37,487 bases of DNA from Patescibacteria group bacterium (lineage in GTDB: Bacteria; Patescibacteriota; JACPGU01). Within the stretch, counting starts at the first letter, position 1; every line of letters starts with the position of its first letter. The stretch covers positions 1 to 37,487 of the forward strand of contig JAQULF010000009.1 in assembly GCA_028718745.1 (NCBI GenBank), read 5' to 3'. This document shows positions 1 through 8,305 of the stretch, piece after piece. The translations under genes and the position numbers were made by a program. The notes under the pieces were generated by a model. The model worked only from the letters and a program-made list of their open reading frames with translations. It did not search any database and was not told the DNA's origin.

Positions 1-370
1 ACTTGCCGGAGTTTTCTCCTCCAAATTCTTTTCCAAGCTCTACGGCTTCGTTAATAACGGCTTTTGGAGGTACTTCTTTATCAAATAAAAGCTCATAAAT
101 TCCGATTCGCAGAATTGATCGATCGAACCCGTCGATTTGCTCTATCGGCCATTCGGGAGCCGTCTCTCTTATTTTTGCGTTAATAGCATCAACATTATCA
201 GCCACACCCTTAACTAATTTCTCGCAAAAGGGAATTTCTACTTTTAATCCGGAATTATCGATATTTCTTTGCAAAATTTCAGAGACATTTTTTTCCTCGT
301 CAAAATCCCACTCATAGAGCGTTTGGAGAGCAACCATTCTTGATTGGTGACGAATTGATAAATGAGGCAT
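1..370 (-). CDS. nusB: Transcription antitermination factor NusB (3' end outside window)
   Basis: Minus-strand translation from ATG at 370: [36 protein letters not shown]...[44 protein letters not shown]; NusB-like C-terminal pattern. Confidence 0.88.
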   Translation of the reverse strand, partial: MPHLSIRHQSRMVALQTLYEWDFDEEKNVSEILQRNIDNSGLKVEIPFCEKLVKGVADNVDAINAKIRETAPEWPIEQIDGFDRSILRIGIYELLFDKEVPPKAVINEAVELGKEFGGENSGK

Positions 371-440
371 GTAGTATTTTAAAATTTAAATTTTAAAATT
401 TAAAATTACGATACAAAATATTTTTTTGCGAAGTCAATAT

Positions 441-647
441 TTATTTTGTCTTAGTTTTTACCTTGCCTAGCGCAGGCTTTAAAACCTGTCGTCCATTATA
501 AGTACCGCAGACTTTGCAAACATTGTGTGGGGTCTTGGGTGATTTGCATTGCGAACAAAGACAGATTCCGGAAAGTTTTACTTTCTGATTTTGCCTTCTG
601 CGCGAAGCTGTTCGCGACTTACTCATTCGTTTTTTTGGCTCTGCCAT
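441..647 (-). CDS. rpmF: 50S ribosomal protein L32
   Basis: 68 aa MAEPKKRMSKSRTASRRRQNQKVKLSGICLCSQCKSPKTPHNVCKVCGTYNGRQVL, L32 zinc-ribbon pattern. Confidence 0.95.
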   Translation of the reverse strand: MAEPKKRMSKSRTASRRRQNQKVKLSGICLCSQCKSPKTPHNVCKVCGTYNGRQVLKPALGKVKTKTK

Positions 648-739
648 GAATTTAGCTTTTAGTGATATAGTTTTTAGCTTTTATTATTTTATACTAAATC
701 GTTTTTTTTGTAAATCAGTTCTTATTTTTTGGAAAATAA

Positions 740-770
740 AAACCAGTCTCGCAGGACTGGTTGAGTTGAC
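740..770 (-). terminator. Intrinsic terminator-like hairpin downstream of the 800..1159 ORF
   Basis: accagtc-tcgcag-gactggt stem next to an A/T run. Confidence 0.6.
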
Positions 771-799
771 TATCGGGTGTAGCGATGGTCTTTAGTCGG

Positions 800-1159
800 T
801 TATTTATCGTAGCGCGAAGGTCCGGTTTTTTTGATGCGATGAAGCGTGAATGTGTACAAATCGTCGGGGTTTTTCCCGACATCGATCTTAATGAAACAAT
901 TTCTGTCGACATATATTTCCCCGCCGTGTTTTGCTATTATGTTGATAACAGCACCGGAAACCAGATCTGCGTTCGCGAAATCAGAACCGGTTTCGTCGAG
1001 GATCTGGCGGCAGGTTATTTCAGTCTTGCCATACCTCGGTAACTCTCTTTCAGCGATCTCTCGTACCGTATCCGATACATTTTTTATGAATTTCTTCGGG
1101 TTCGAGCAGACTTTACGCAGAGCGACGATTATAGCTTTCTTTTTCATTGCTAAGGTCAC
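800..1159 (-). CDS. Hypothetical protein (start may be ATG at 1147)
   Basis: Open frame MKKKAIIVALRKVCSNPKKFIKNVSDTVREIAERELPRYGK...; own terminator downstream. Confidence 0.6.
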   Translation of the reverse strand: MTLAMKKKAIIVALRKVCSNPKKFIKNVSDTVREIAERELPRYGKTEITCRQILDETGSDFANADLVSGAVINIIAKHGGEIYVDRNCFIKIDVGKNPDDLYTFTLHRIKKTGPSRYDK

Positions 1160-1188
1160 GCTCCTTCGTCAGTTTTTTGTCTCTTTTC

Positions 1189-1542
1189 CTAGATTTCTTC
1201 CAGCTTAATCTCTTCTTCCAGTTGGTCGAAGTATTTCATGAGTAGCGCCAGCGTGAGACTGTCATTGCCCGTGTCGCTTTCGACGACTATACCGTCGTTT
1301 TCGGGGTGCCACTCCACCTTGATGGTATAGGCATTTTTTTCGATCGCCTTGCGAGGGTCTTTCCTGCCGGATCCGATATCGCCCCGAATATATATTTCTA
1401 GTACACTTCTCATGCCTTCTTTCGACAGATCGCCTTTCGAGGCGATAGAAGAAACATGGCGGCTTTCGTCGATTGTCACATTAATCTCGAAAGAATGCTT
1501 TATTAGTCTTTTCGTTATCAGTTCCGGAACAAGGGTTGTCAT
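1189..1542 (-). CDS. Hypothetical protein, 117 aa
   Basis: ATG preceded by AAAGGA; open frame just upstream of the 800..1159 ORF. Confidence 0.6.
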   Translation of the reverse strand: MTTLVPELITKRLIKHSFEINVTIDESRHVSSIASKGDLSKEGMRSVLEIYIRGDIGSGRKDPRKAIEKNAYTIKVEWHPENDGIVVESDTGNDSLTLALLMKYFDQLEEEIKLEEI

Positions 1543-1585
1543 TGTTAATGTCCTTTCGTTTCTAGTTTTATTTCTCCTAACTATT

Positions 1586-2230
1586 TTAGCTTATTTTAGT
1601 GAATTTGTCTAATAAAAAGTTCTTCGGATTATTCCTATCCCGATCCCAGGTTTGAGGGTTGGAGAGGATATAAGTATAAATTTCATCGTAGGATTTTTCG
1701 TTGCGGATGATGTGATCATAGAATCCTCTCTGCCATTCAATCTTCAAATCCTGTTTATTGCATATTCTTGTAACCGCAGCTTTAAAACCTTGTATGCTCC
1801 TTGATAATAATCCTTGGTCTGATGATATTTTTGAAAAATATTTTTTATCAAATTTTATTGCAAGTTCAGTTCCTGTAGGGGCGTCATATATGACGCCCTC
1901 CTTGTTGTTTAAAATGTTTTTCTTATGGGCGTCATGTATGACGCCCCTACAACCGTTACTGTTATTTTCCTCTTCTAAAATACTTAATATAAAATGAAGA
2001 TGGTTTGGCATGATTTGAAATATGTCCAATTCTACATTTGGGAAATGTTTGGGGATTTCCAAACAACATTTTTCTGTAATTTTTCCAATTTCATTCAAAA
2101 CCATTTCTCCGTCTACGACCTCTCCAAACAAACATTTACCATCTTCGGTACAAATGGTAATAAAATAATCTCCGGGTTCGGAGTAATCGTATTCTTTCAG
2201 GCGGATTGATTTTCTATTTTTATTTGGCAT
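1586..2230 (-). CDS. REP-associated tyrosine transposase (RAYT, Y1_Tnp/IS200-like)
   Basis: NRKSIRLKEYDYSEPGDYFITICTEDGKCLFGEV...IMPNHLHFIL (HUH-type)...SRSIQGFKAAVTRICN...WQRGFYDHIIRNEKSYDEIYTYILSNPQTW. Confidence 0.9.
   Translation of the reverse strand: MPNKNRKSIRLKEYDYSEPGDYFITICTEDGKCLFGEVVDGEMVLNEIGKITEKCCLEIPKHFPNVELDIFQIMPNHLHFILSILEEENNSNGCRGVIHDAHKKNILNNKEGVIYDAPTGTELAIKFDKKYFSKISSDQGLLSRSIQGFKAAVTRICNKQDLKIEWQRGFYDHIIRNEKSYDEIYTYILSNPQTWDRDRNNPKNFLLDKFTKIS
1876..1898. repeat. Palindromic repeat, family P1 (GTAGGGGC...), inside the RAYT CDS
   Basis: gggcgtcatatatgacgccc perfect 20-bp palindrome at 1879-1898, preceded by gta. Confidence 0.85.
1927..1950. repeat. Palindromic repeat, family P1, opposite orientation to the copy at 1876-1898
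   Basis: gggcgtcat-gt-atgacgcccctac. Confidence 0.85.
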
Positions 2231-2245
2231 TTAGAACACGGAGAT

Positions 2246-5188
2246 CTATTTTACAAAATTTATCAATCTATTTTTCACATAAACCACCTTCTTTGCGCCG
2301 TCGGGAAGAGATGTGAATTTGGGTGAATTTTTGCAAATTTCAAGAACTGCCGATTCATCGGAATCAGCCGGAACATCGATATTTCCGCGAAGTTTGCCAT
2401 TTTCTTGAATGATAATACTGACGAAATCTTCCTTGATTTTTTCCGGATCGTGTCTTGGCCAAGAATACTTCCCACTAAAAATGCTTTCTTCATTGCCAAA
2501 TGACTGCCAAATTTCCTCGGCAATATGCGGGCAGATAGGGGAGAGCAGAAGAATTAAAATCAAATATGGTTGAGGATAAGTATAAAGCAAGTCCTTTTTC
2601 GTTTGCAGATAATTGGTAAATTCCATCAAGGTTGAAATCAAAGTATTGTAACGGAAGCCTTCCAACGCTTCATTAAATTTTTTAATGGTTTTGTGAGTGG
2701 CAACTTCCAATTCCGTTTCGCCGATTTCAAAAGACTGTGTCAAAAGTTTTTGCGAATCAGCATTCTCGGTTCTTTCGGCAATTTCCATTCCTAAATTCCA
2801 AACCTTATTAAGGAAACGAGAAACACCTTCAATACCTTTGCTGTCCCACGCAACTTGCTGATCAAACGGTCCAATAAACATTTCGTAGGCGCGAGTAGCA
2901 TCCGCACCGTATTTTTCTATAAGATCGGTAGGATTTATGACATTGCCGAGTGATTTGCTCATTTTTTTGCCATCTTCAGCCAAAATAATTCCATGCGCAA
3001 TTCTTTTTGCATAAGGCTCTTTTGTTGGAACTAGACCAATATCATAGAAAAATTCATTCCAAAAGCGGGAATAAAGCAGATGGAGCGTTGTGTGTTCCAT
3101 ACCACCTTCGTAAATATCAACCGGCATCCAATATTTTAATTTTTCAAAATCCGCAAAAACTTTGTCATTTTTGGGATCGATATAACGCAAGAAATACCAA
3201 GAAGATCCCGCCCAATTCGGCATAGTATCGGTTTCCCGCTTTGCCGGTCCACCGCATTTTGGACAGGTTGTGTTAACCCAATCTGTTATGGCCGCAAGAG
3301 GGGACTCGCCGGTATCCGTTGGTTCATAGTTCTCTACATCGGGCAATAATACCGGAAGTTGATCTTCAGGTACAGGCACCAGCCCATCTTTTTCGCAATT
3401 AACAATCGGAATCGGCTCACCCCAGTAATGCTGGCGGGAAAAAATCCAATCGCGCATTTTATAATTAACCACAAAATCACCCAAGCCTTCGGATTTTAGC
3501 TTCTCGGTTATTTTTTTCTTACCTTCTTCCGAAGTTAGGCCGTTAAATTCACCGGAATTAACAAGGATGCCATAATCCGTAAAAGCGATCCCTTTATCAT
3601 CTATCTCTCGAAGCCAATAATCTAGGCTGGCGCAAACTATATTATCTGTGGTTAATTCATCTCGATCCACCCACACAACCTCGTGAATTGCATTTTCTTC
3701 ATCAGCAACGGTCTCTCTTTCATCGTTTAATAACTCAAAAAACAACCCATTGGCATTGGCGATTCGGTTCACATTTTTATGAGCGGCATGAAATATAGCT
3801 CGGGTTTTTCCCAATACCTTTTTTAATTTAAAGTTTTTGTAGCCGGTTTCTTCTGTAATTTCTCTTTCGGCTGATTGTATCGGATCTTCTCCCTCTTCAA
3901 TCCCGCCGGTTATAAAAGTAGTCCAAGGCTGTTTTTTCCATTTTAGGCAAAGGTATTTATCCTTCTTTGGATCATAGACTATAACCTCAACCATATTCCG
4001 TTCCTCATATTTTAATCCTTCAACAGGCGGTGTTTTTTGATATGTTACAATGGGAGCGATTGATTGAATGATTTCAATTCCGTATTTCTTGGCAAAAGCA
4101 AAGTCGCGGTCATCATGCGCCGGAACTGCCATTACAGCGCCGGTACCATAATCTGCAATGACATAGTCTGCAACCCAGATTTCAATTTCACGGCCATTGA
4201 TTGGGTTAACAGCAATAATTCCCTCTAGCTTCACACCTGTCTTTTCTTTTTCCTCAACCATGCGTTCGATATTTGATTTCTTTTTTGTTTCATTTATATA
4301 TTTTTCAACTTTCTCAGTGTTTGAAATATGGTTTTTTAGTTCTTCGGTATACTGAGACTCTGGGGCCAATACAATATAGGTGCAGCCATAGAGTGTATCA
4401 ACGCGTGTTGTGAATACTTCTACATATTTCTTGTCATTTGAATTTTGAGATTTGGAATTTGTTTGTAATTTGTTATTTGTAATTTGAAATTTAATGCTCG
4501 TTCCTTCCGATCTTCCAATCCAATTTTCCTGTGCTAATTTTACTCTTTCTGGATAATCAACATGCTTTAATCCTTCCAACAGTTTATCCGCATATGCGGT
4601 AATTTTTAGCATCCATTGTTCCATTCCTTTTTTGCTTGATTCAGTTCCACATCTTTCGCATTTGCCATCAATTACTTCTTCATTGGCTAAGCCAATTTTA
4701 CAGCTTGGACACCAGTTGATTGGCATTTTTTTCTTATATGCTAGACCATGTTCAAAAAATCTTAAAAATAGCCACTGTGTCCATTTGTAATACTTTGGAT
4801 CGGTCGTATCTATTTCTCGAGACCAATCCACTGAATAGCCAAGACTTTTTTCTTGTTTTACAAAATTAGTGATGTTTTGAGCGCTTGCAATAGCGGGGTG
4901 CATTTTATTTTTTATCGCAAAATTTTCGACAGGCAAACCAAAAGCATCCCAGCCGATAGGGAATAGGACATTGTACCCAGCCATTCTTTTTTGTCTCGCA
5001 ATAATATCGCAAATTGTCTGACCCCTAAGATGGCCAACATGAAGACCGACACCAGAAGGATAATTAAACTCAAACATGACATAGTGTTTGGGCTTTTTAT
5101 CAAAGTCTACGGCCTTATATAGATCGGGTGTTTTTTCCCAGACTCCCTGCCATTTGGGTTCAATTTCTTGAGGATTGTATTTGTTCAT
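2246..5188 (-). CDS. leuS: Leucyl-tRNA synthetase with an inserted Nudix domain
   Basis: FNYPSGVGLHVGHLRG (HIGH), KKMSKSLGN (KMSKS), editing-domain GTGAVMAVPAHDDRDFAFAKKYG; Nudix box GGIEEGEDPIQSAEREITEETGY in the middle. Confidence 0.96.
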   Translation of the reverse strand: MNKYNPQEIEPKWQGVWEKTPDLYKAVDFDKKPKHYVMFEFNYPSGVGLHVGHLRGQTICDIIARQKRMAGYNVLFPIGWDAFGLPVENFAIKNKMHPAIASAQNITNFVKQEKSLGYSVDWSREIDTTDPKYYKWTQWLFLRFFEHGLAYKKKMPINWCPSCKIGLANEEVIDGKCERCGTESSKKGMEQWMLKITAYADKLLEGLKHVDYPERVKLAQENWIGRSEGTSIKFQITNNKLQTNSKSQNSNDKKYVEVFTTRVDTLYGCTYIVLAPESQYTEELKNHISNTEKVEKYINETKKKSNIERMVEEKEKTGVKLEGIIAVNPINGREIEIWVADYVIADYGTGAVMAVPAHDDRDFAFAKKYGIEIIQSIAPIVTYQKTPPVEGLKYEERNMVEVIVYDPKKDKYLCLKWKKQPWTTFITGGIEEGEDPIQSAEREITEETGYKNFKLKKVLGKTRAIFHAAHKNVNRIANANGLFFELLNDERETVADEENAIHEVVWVDRDELTTDNIVCASLDYWLREIDDKGIAFTDYGILVNSGEFNGLTSEEGKKKITEKLKSEGLGDFVVNYKMRDWIFSRQHYWGEPIPIVNCEKDGLVPVPEDQLPVLLPDVENYEPTDTGESPLAAITDWVNTTCPKCGGPAKRETDTMPNWAGSSWYFLRYIDPKNDKVFADFEKLKYWMPVDIYEGGMEHTTLHLLYSRFWNEFFYDIGLVPTKEPYAKRIAHGIILAEDGKKMSKSLGNVINPTDLIEKYGADATRAYEMFIGPFDQQVAWDSKGIEGVSRFLNKVWNLGMEIAERTENADSQKLLTQSFEIGETELEVATHKTIKKFNEALEGFRYNTLISTLMEFTNYLQTKKDLLYTYPQPYLILILLLSPICPHIAEEIWQSFGNEESIFSGKYSWPRHDPEKIKEDFVSIIIQENGKLRGNIDVPADSDESAVLEICKNSPKFTSLPDGAKKVVYVKNRLINFVK

Positions 5189-5218
5189 AAAAAGTTATTT
5201 TAAACTATATATTCTTGA

Positions 5219-5270
5219 TGTGCTGGATCCCCGATTTTCTGATGAGTACATCAGAAGCTCGAGGATGACA
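5219..5270. repeat. Partial copy of the M-family (TGTCATCC.../...GGATGACA) repeat
   Basis: tgtgctggatccccgattttctgatgagtacatcagaagctcgaggatgaca matches the right ends of the copies at 23097-23258 and 24657-24825. Confidence 0.75.
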
Positions 5271-5336
5271 GCAAAAGAAACTTTTTATCATTATACTACA
5301 TTCACATTTTTTTAAAAGAAAATTTTAAGAAAACAA

Positions 5337-5370
5337 AAAGCCCGACCGCGGTCTGCGATCGGTGCTTTCA
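5337..5370 (-). terminator. Intrinsic terminator of the Cys-rich microprotein unit
   Basis: Minus strand: gaaagcaccgatcgcagaccgcggtcgggctttttg. Confidence 0.65.
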
Positions 5371-5387
5371 ATGGAATTATCGATATT

Positions 5388-5534
5388 TCAGATAATAGCT
5401 TCTTGGCCGGGACATCCATGGCAGTTAAAACCGCCCGAGTTGTGTAGAAAACAACATAAAATGCCGTTTATGGTATGCCCGCAGAGCCCTTCTTGATTGA
5501 GGTTGGAGGAGCTCTCCTCGGTGCTTTCCCTCAT
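5388..5534 (-). CDS. Cys-rich microprotein, 48 aa
   Basis: MRESTEESSSNLNQEGLCGHTINGILCCFLHNSGGFNCHGCPGQEAII; SD AAGGAAG just upstream of ATG at 5534. Confidence 0.5.
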   Translation of the reverse strand: MRESTEESSSNLNQEGLCGHTINGILCCFLHNSGGFNCHGCPGQEAII

Positions 5535-5545
5535 AGTGCTTCCTT

Positions 5546-5680
5546 TCAGTGTTTCGGTTTGGGTTTTGATTTGCAGAGCTTGCAACCATGGTTAAGATTC
5601 GAATTATCTCTGACATCAATGCAGGACGGAGAGTTATATGTTCCGTCGCACTTGGTATATTTCTTGTTCTTACTTGCCAA
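5546..5680 (-). CDS. Cys-rich microprotein, 44 aa, TTG start
   Basis: AAAGGAGGTGATATC-TTG; MASKNKKYTKCDGTYNSPSCIDVRDNSNLNHGCKLCKSKPKPKH; not in the supplied ORF track. Confidence 0.5.
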   Translation of the reverse strand: MASKNKKYTKCDGTYNSPSCIDVRDNSNLNHGCKLCKSKPKPKH

Positions 5681-5771
5681 GATATCACCTCCTTTGTGTG
5701 ATATGATTTTTGTTTATGTAAAAAAATAAAAATCTCTCAAGATTTAAAGGGCAAACGGTTCACGGATATAA

Positions 5772-5984
5772 CTAAAAAGTAAGTGTTGGACTTTGATTTG
5801 CGGTTACAAGTAAAGTGACAATTGAAATAACAATAATTAAGGCCACCCAGATCCAGACGGGGATTTTTATCTTTTTTTCCAGATATTCTACTTCTTCCTC
5901 AACAGTGTCAATATCGCCAACAATGTTTGGAGTATCGTAGTTTTCAGTAAAATTATTTTGTGGTTCTTCGGTATTTTCGCTCAT
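5772..5984 (-). CDS. Small single-pass membrane protein, hypothetical
   Basis: Acidic N-terminus then VWIWVALIIVISIVTLLV. Confidence 0.55.
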   Translation of the reverse strand: MSENTEEPQNNFTENYDTPNIVGDIDTVEEEVEYLEKKIKIPVWIWVALIIVISIVTLLVTANQSPTLTF

Positions 5985-5989
5985 AAAAT

Positions 5990-6108
5990 GTTTTAAAATT
6001 TTTGAATTTTTAATTTTGTAATTTTTAAATAATGTTTTAAATCCTAATTTTTAAAAATTAGAACATTAGGATTTATTTAAAAATTAAAAATTATAAAATT
6101 AAAAATTA
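5990..6108. repeat. AT-rich imperfect inverted repeat of degenerate aatttttaa words
   Basis: gaatttttaattttgtaatttttaaa...aatcctaattttt / aaaaattag...ttaaaaattaaaaattataaaattaaaaatt. Confidence 0.6.
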
Positions 6109-6111
6109 CTC

Positions 6112-7077
6112 TCATTCTATCCTAAAATCATACACCCCGTCAATTATGGGGTAAGTTCTTTCACATTTTTTGCATCTGATTTCCGGTTTTAAAATCATCA
6201 AATCATCACTTCCGCATTTGGGACAGAGCAAAACATCAGAGATATTGAGATATTGAGATATTGAAATATCGTCTTTCTCTGCAGTTTTCTTTTCCGCTAA
6301 AACAAAAATGCTTGGGCCAAACTTTATCAGACTAAATATCGGTCGAAATATCTTATCTATAAAAAGCATTATTTTGGTTCCCAATACTTTTTTAAAAACC
6401 TTATGGCGAAAATTGGAGACGGAAACCGATTGAATGATTTTTAATCCGGAATCTTGAATTAATTTTTTTATGTATTTTGGATGGAAATTATAAAAAAGAT
6501 CGTCTCCGCGCTTCGTAGGCTCCAATGAAAATGGAGACATTTTTGATTTCTTGAATAACGCTCTGATGACCTCAAAGAAATGCCTTTTATTGGCATATTC
6601 TAAAATTAATTTTCCTTCAGGCCGAATTACTCGCGAAATTTCACCAACTGTAGCGGTTGGATCTTCCATGTGGTGCATCATTCGAACCGACAAAAGACAA
6701 TCTAAAACTTCGGGCTTGAAGGGCAGGTGATAAGCATTGGCGGCAACGAAATAGGTGTTAGCTTGTAGCCCTGCCTCGCCGGCAGGCAGGTTGGTTAGCT
6801 TGTTAGCTTCATTAATCTTTTCTTGAGCTTTTTTGAGATTTTCTACTGAATAATCGACTAGAATTATATTAAAAAAATCGTCTCCGTAAGTATCAAAAAG
6901 GCGGCCAAAACCAGCTCCTAAATCACAGAACCAATTGCGGTTTTTGACTTTTTTTAATAGCTTTTTTATGACTGACTTCTCGGCTTGATTTTCGTAGCTC
7001 CTATTAACTTTCGGATTTTCCCAGTAAGCCTCATAGTCATAACCATATTTGTCGTAATCGGAGATTTCGTTGTTCAT
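6112..7077 (-). CDS. Class I SAM-dependent methyltransferase with C-terminal zinc-ribbon/Trm112-like segment
   Basis: FCDLGAGFGRLFDTYG..., LLSVRMMHHMEDPTATVGEISRVIRPEGKLILEYANK, C-terminal LLCPKCGSDDLMILKPEIRCKKCERTYPIIDGVYDFR. Confidence 0.85.
   Translation of the reverse strand: MNNEISDYDKYGYDYEAYWENPKVNRSYENQAEKSVIKKLLKKVKNRNWFCDLGAGFGRLFDTYGDDFFNIILVDYSVENLKKAQEKINEANKLTNLPAGEAGLQANTYFVAANAYHLPFKPEVLDCLLSVRMMHHMEDPTATVGEISRVIRPEGKLILEYANKRHFFEVIRALFKKSKMSPFSLEPTKRGDDLFYNFHPKYIKKLIQDSGLKIIQSVSVSNFRHKVFKKVLGTKIMLFIDKIFRPIFSLIKFGPSIFVLAEKKTAEKDDISISQYLNISDVLLCPKCGSDDLMILKPEIRCKKCERTYPIIDGVYDFRIE
6770..6790. repeat. GC-rich palindrome, family P3 (CCTGCCTCGCCGGCAGGCAGG), in-frame
   Basis: Encodes NLPAGEAGLQ in the methyltransferase; close relative at 37173-37191 upstream of ftsZ. 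Confidence 0.7.
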
Positions 7078-7119
7078 AATAGCATCTTAGCTTATTTGAG
7101 AGAATAAATCAAACCAAAA

Positions 7120-7710
7120 TTATTCCCTAATCACTTTTCCGATTGTAAGATCTATTATTGTCGAGGGTTTAGCTTCCGGTAGATTTCCGGCGTTAAAAAC
7201 AATATCCGGTTGAATTTCTTGGTTTGAGAATTGGCCGATTATTTCTTGAATGTTTCCGGTGGCTGGTTGGCCGGAAATGTTGGCGGATGTTTGGACTAAG
7301 GGAATGTTAATTTCAGTTAAAACTTTTTGGAGCAGGGGATAGTCAGGAATTCTTAAAGCAATCGTTTCATTATCTAAACCGAAAAGTTCTTTTTTATATT
7401 TTTTTCTTTTTAAAACAAATGAGAATGGTCCGGGCCATTTTTCTTTTAGTTCTTTTTCTTGCTCGGGATTTACCTCGGCTAATTCCTTTGCCATTTCAAG
7501 GCTACTGATAAAAACCGGCAGAGGTTTGTTTAACTCGCGTCTTTTTATTCTAAAAATCTTTTCTACCGCTTCTTTATCACTGGCATCGGCGATTAAACCA
7601 TAAACCGTATCGGTGGGAAAAACCAAAACGGAGCCACTTTTTAGCTCATTAATGATGAGATCTATCTCTTGCGAGGAAAAATTTTTAGAATTTATTTCCA
7701 ATACTCTCAT
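7120..7710 (-). CDS. tsaC: L-threonylcarbamoyladenylate synthase (TsaC/Sua5/YrdC)
   Basis: GSVLVFPTDTVYGLIADA, KIFRIKRRELNKPLPVFI, ETIALRIPDYPLLQKVL, PLVQTSANISGQPAT. Confidence 0.93.
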   Translation of the reverse strand: MRVLEINSKNFSSQEIDLIINELKSGSVLVFPTDTVYGLIADASDKEAVEKIFRIKRRELNKPLPVFISSLEMAKELAEVNPEQEKELKEKWPGPFSFVLKRKKYKKELFGLDNETIALRIPDYPLLQKVLTEINIPLVQTSANISGQPATGNIQEIIGQFSNQEIQPDIVFNAGNLPEAKPSTIIDLTIGKVIRE

Positions 7711-7719
7711 AAACGCTCT

Positions 7720-8208
7720 TTATCTATTCAGAATAAAAACGGCGATATTTAATACCGTGGCGAAGCCGACCCAGAGAGCGTAAGGGACCATTAACATCCC
7801 GGCGATTTCGGAGAGTTTATAAAATTTAATTGTTGTGGCAATAATTAAAGCCAATAAAATCAGAATAACCAGAATGCCAATAAAAGGGGAGTGGAGGCCA
7901 AAAAATACGACTGACCATAAAACATTAAAGGCGAGTTGAATAGAGAAAAGCAGTATCGCCAATTTCTTTTCTTTGGCATGTTCGGTTTTGGTCCAAACCA
8001 AAAAAAGCGCTATACCCATAGCAATAAAAAGAACTGTCCAGACGGGAGCGAAGATGCTACTGGGCGGATTAAAAAAAGGTTTGTTTAGCGTCGTGTACCA
8101 GGTGGTTACTGCCGGAGTAGTGAATATCGCGCCGATAAATCCGGCTATTTGACAGATCACTAGACTAGCTATGAGTTTTAGGGCGAGAATCATTTTATCT
8201 TTTTCCAT
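7720..8208 (-). CDS. TspO/MBR family protein
   Basis: WYTTLNKPFFNPPSSIFAPVWTVLFIAMGIALFLVW...NVLWSVVFFGLHSP. Confidence 0.92.
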   Translation of the reverse strand: MEKDKMILALKLIASLVICQIAGFIGAIFTTPAVTTWYTTLNKPFFNPPSSIFAPVWTVLFIAMGIALFLVWTKTEHAKEKKLAILLFSIQLAFNVLWSVVFFGLHSPFIGILVILILLALIIATTIKFYKLSEIAGMLMVPYALWVGFATVLNIAVFILNR

Positions 8209-8305
8209 TTTTGTTATTTAGTAATAATAATGTTGGTTTTATTTTAACATTTTCTGTTATAGAATAGAAGTATAAAAGTTTGAGACATAGAAATAAAGGT
8301 ATAAA

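Noticed and set aside
785-1208. Plus-strand ORFs 785..1042 and 846..1208
   Set aside because: Overlap the more plausible minus-strand ORF with terminator; no SD seen.
5425-5729. ORFs 5425..5688 (-) and 5475..5729 (+)
   Set aside because: Conflict with the two SD-preceded Cys-rich microproteins, which fit the transcription unit better.
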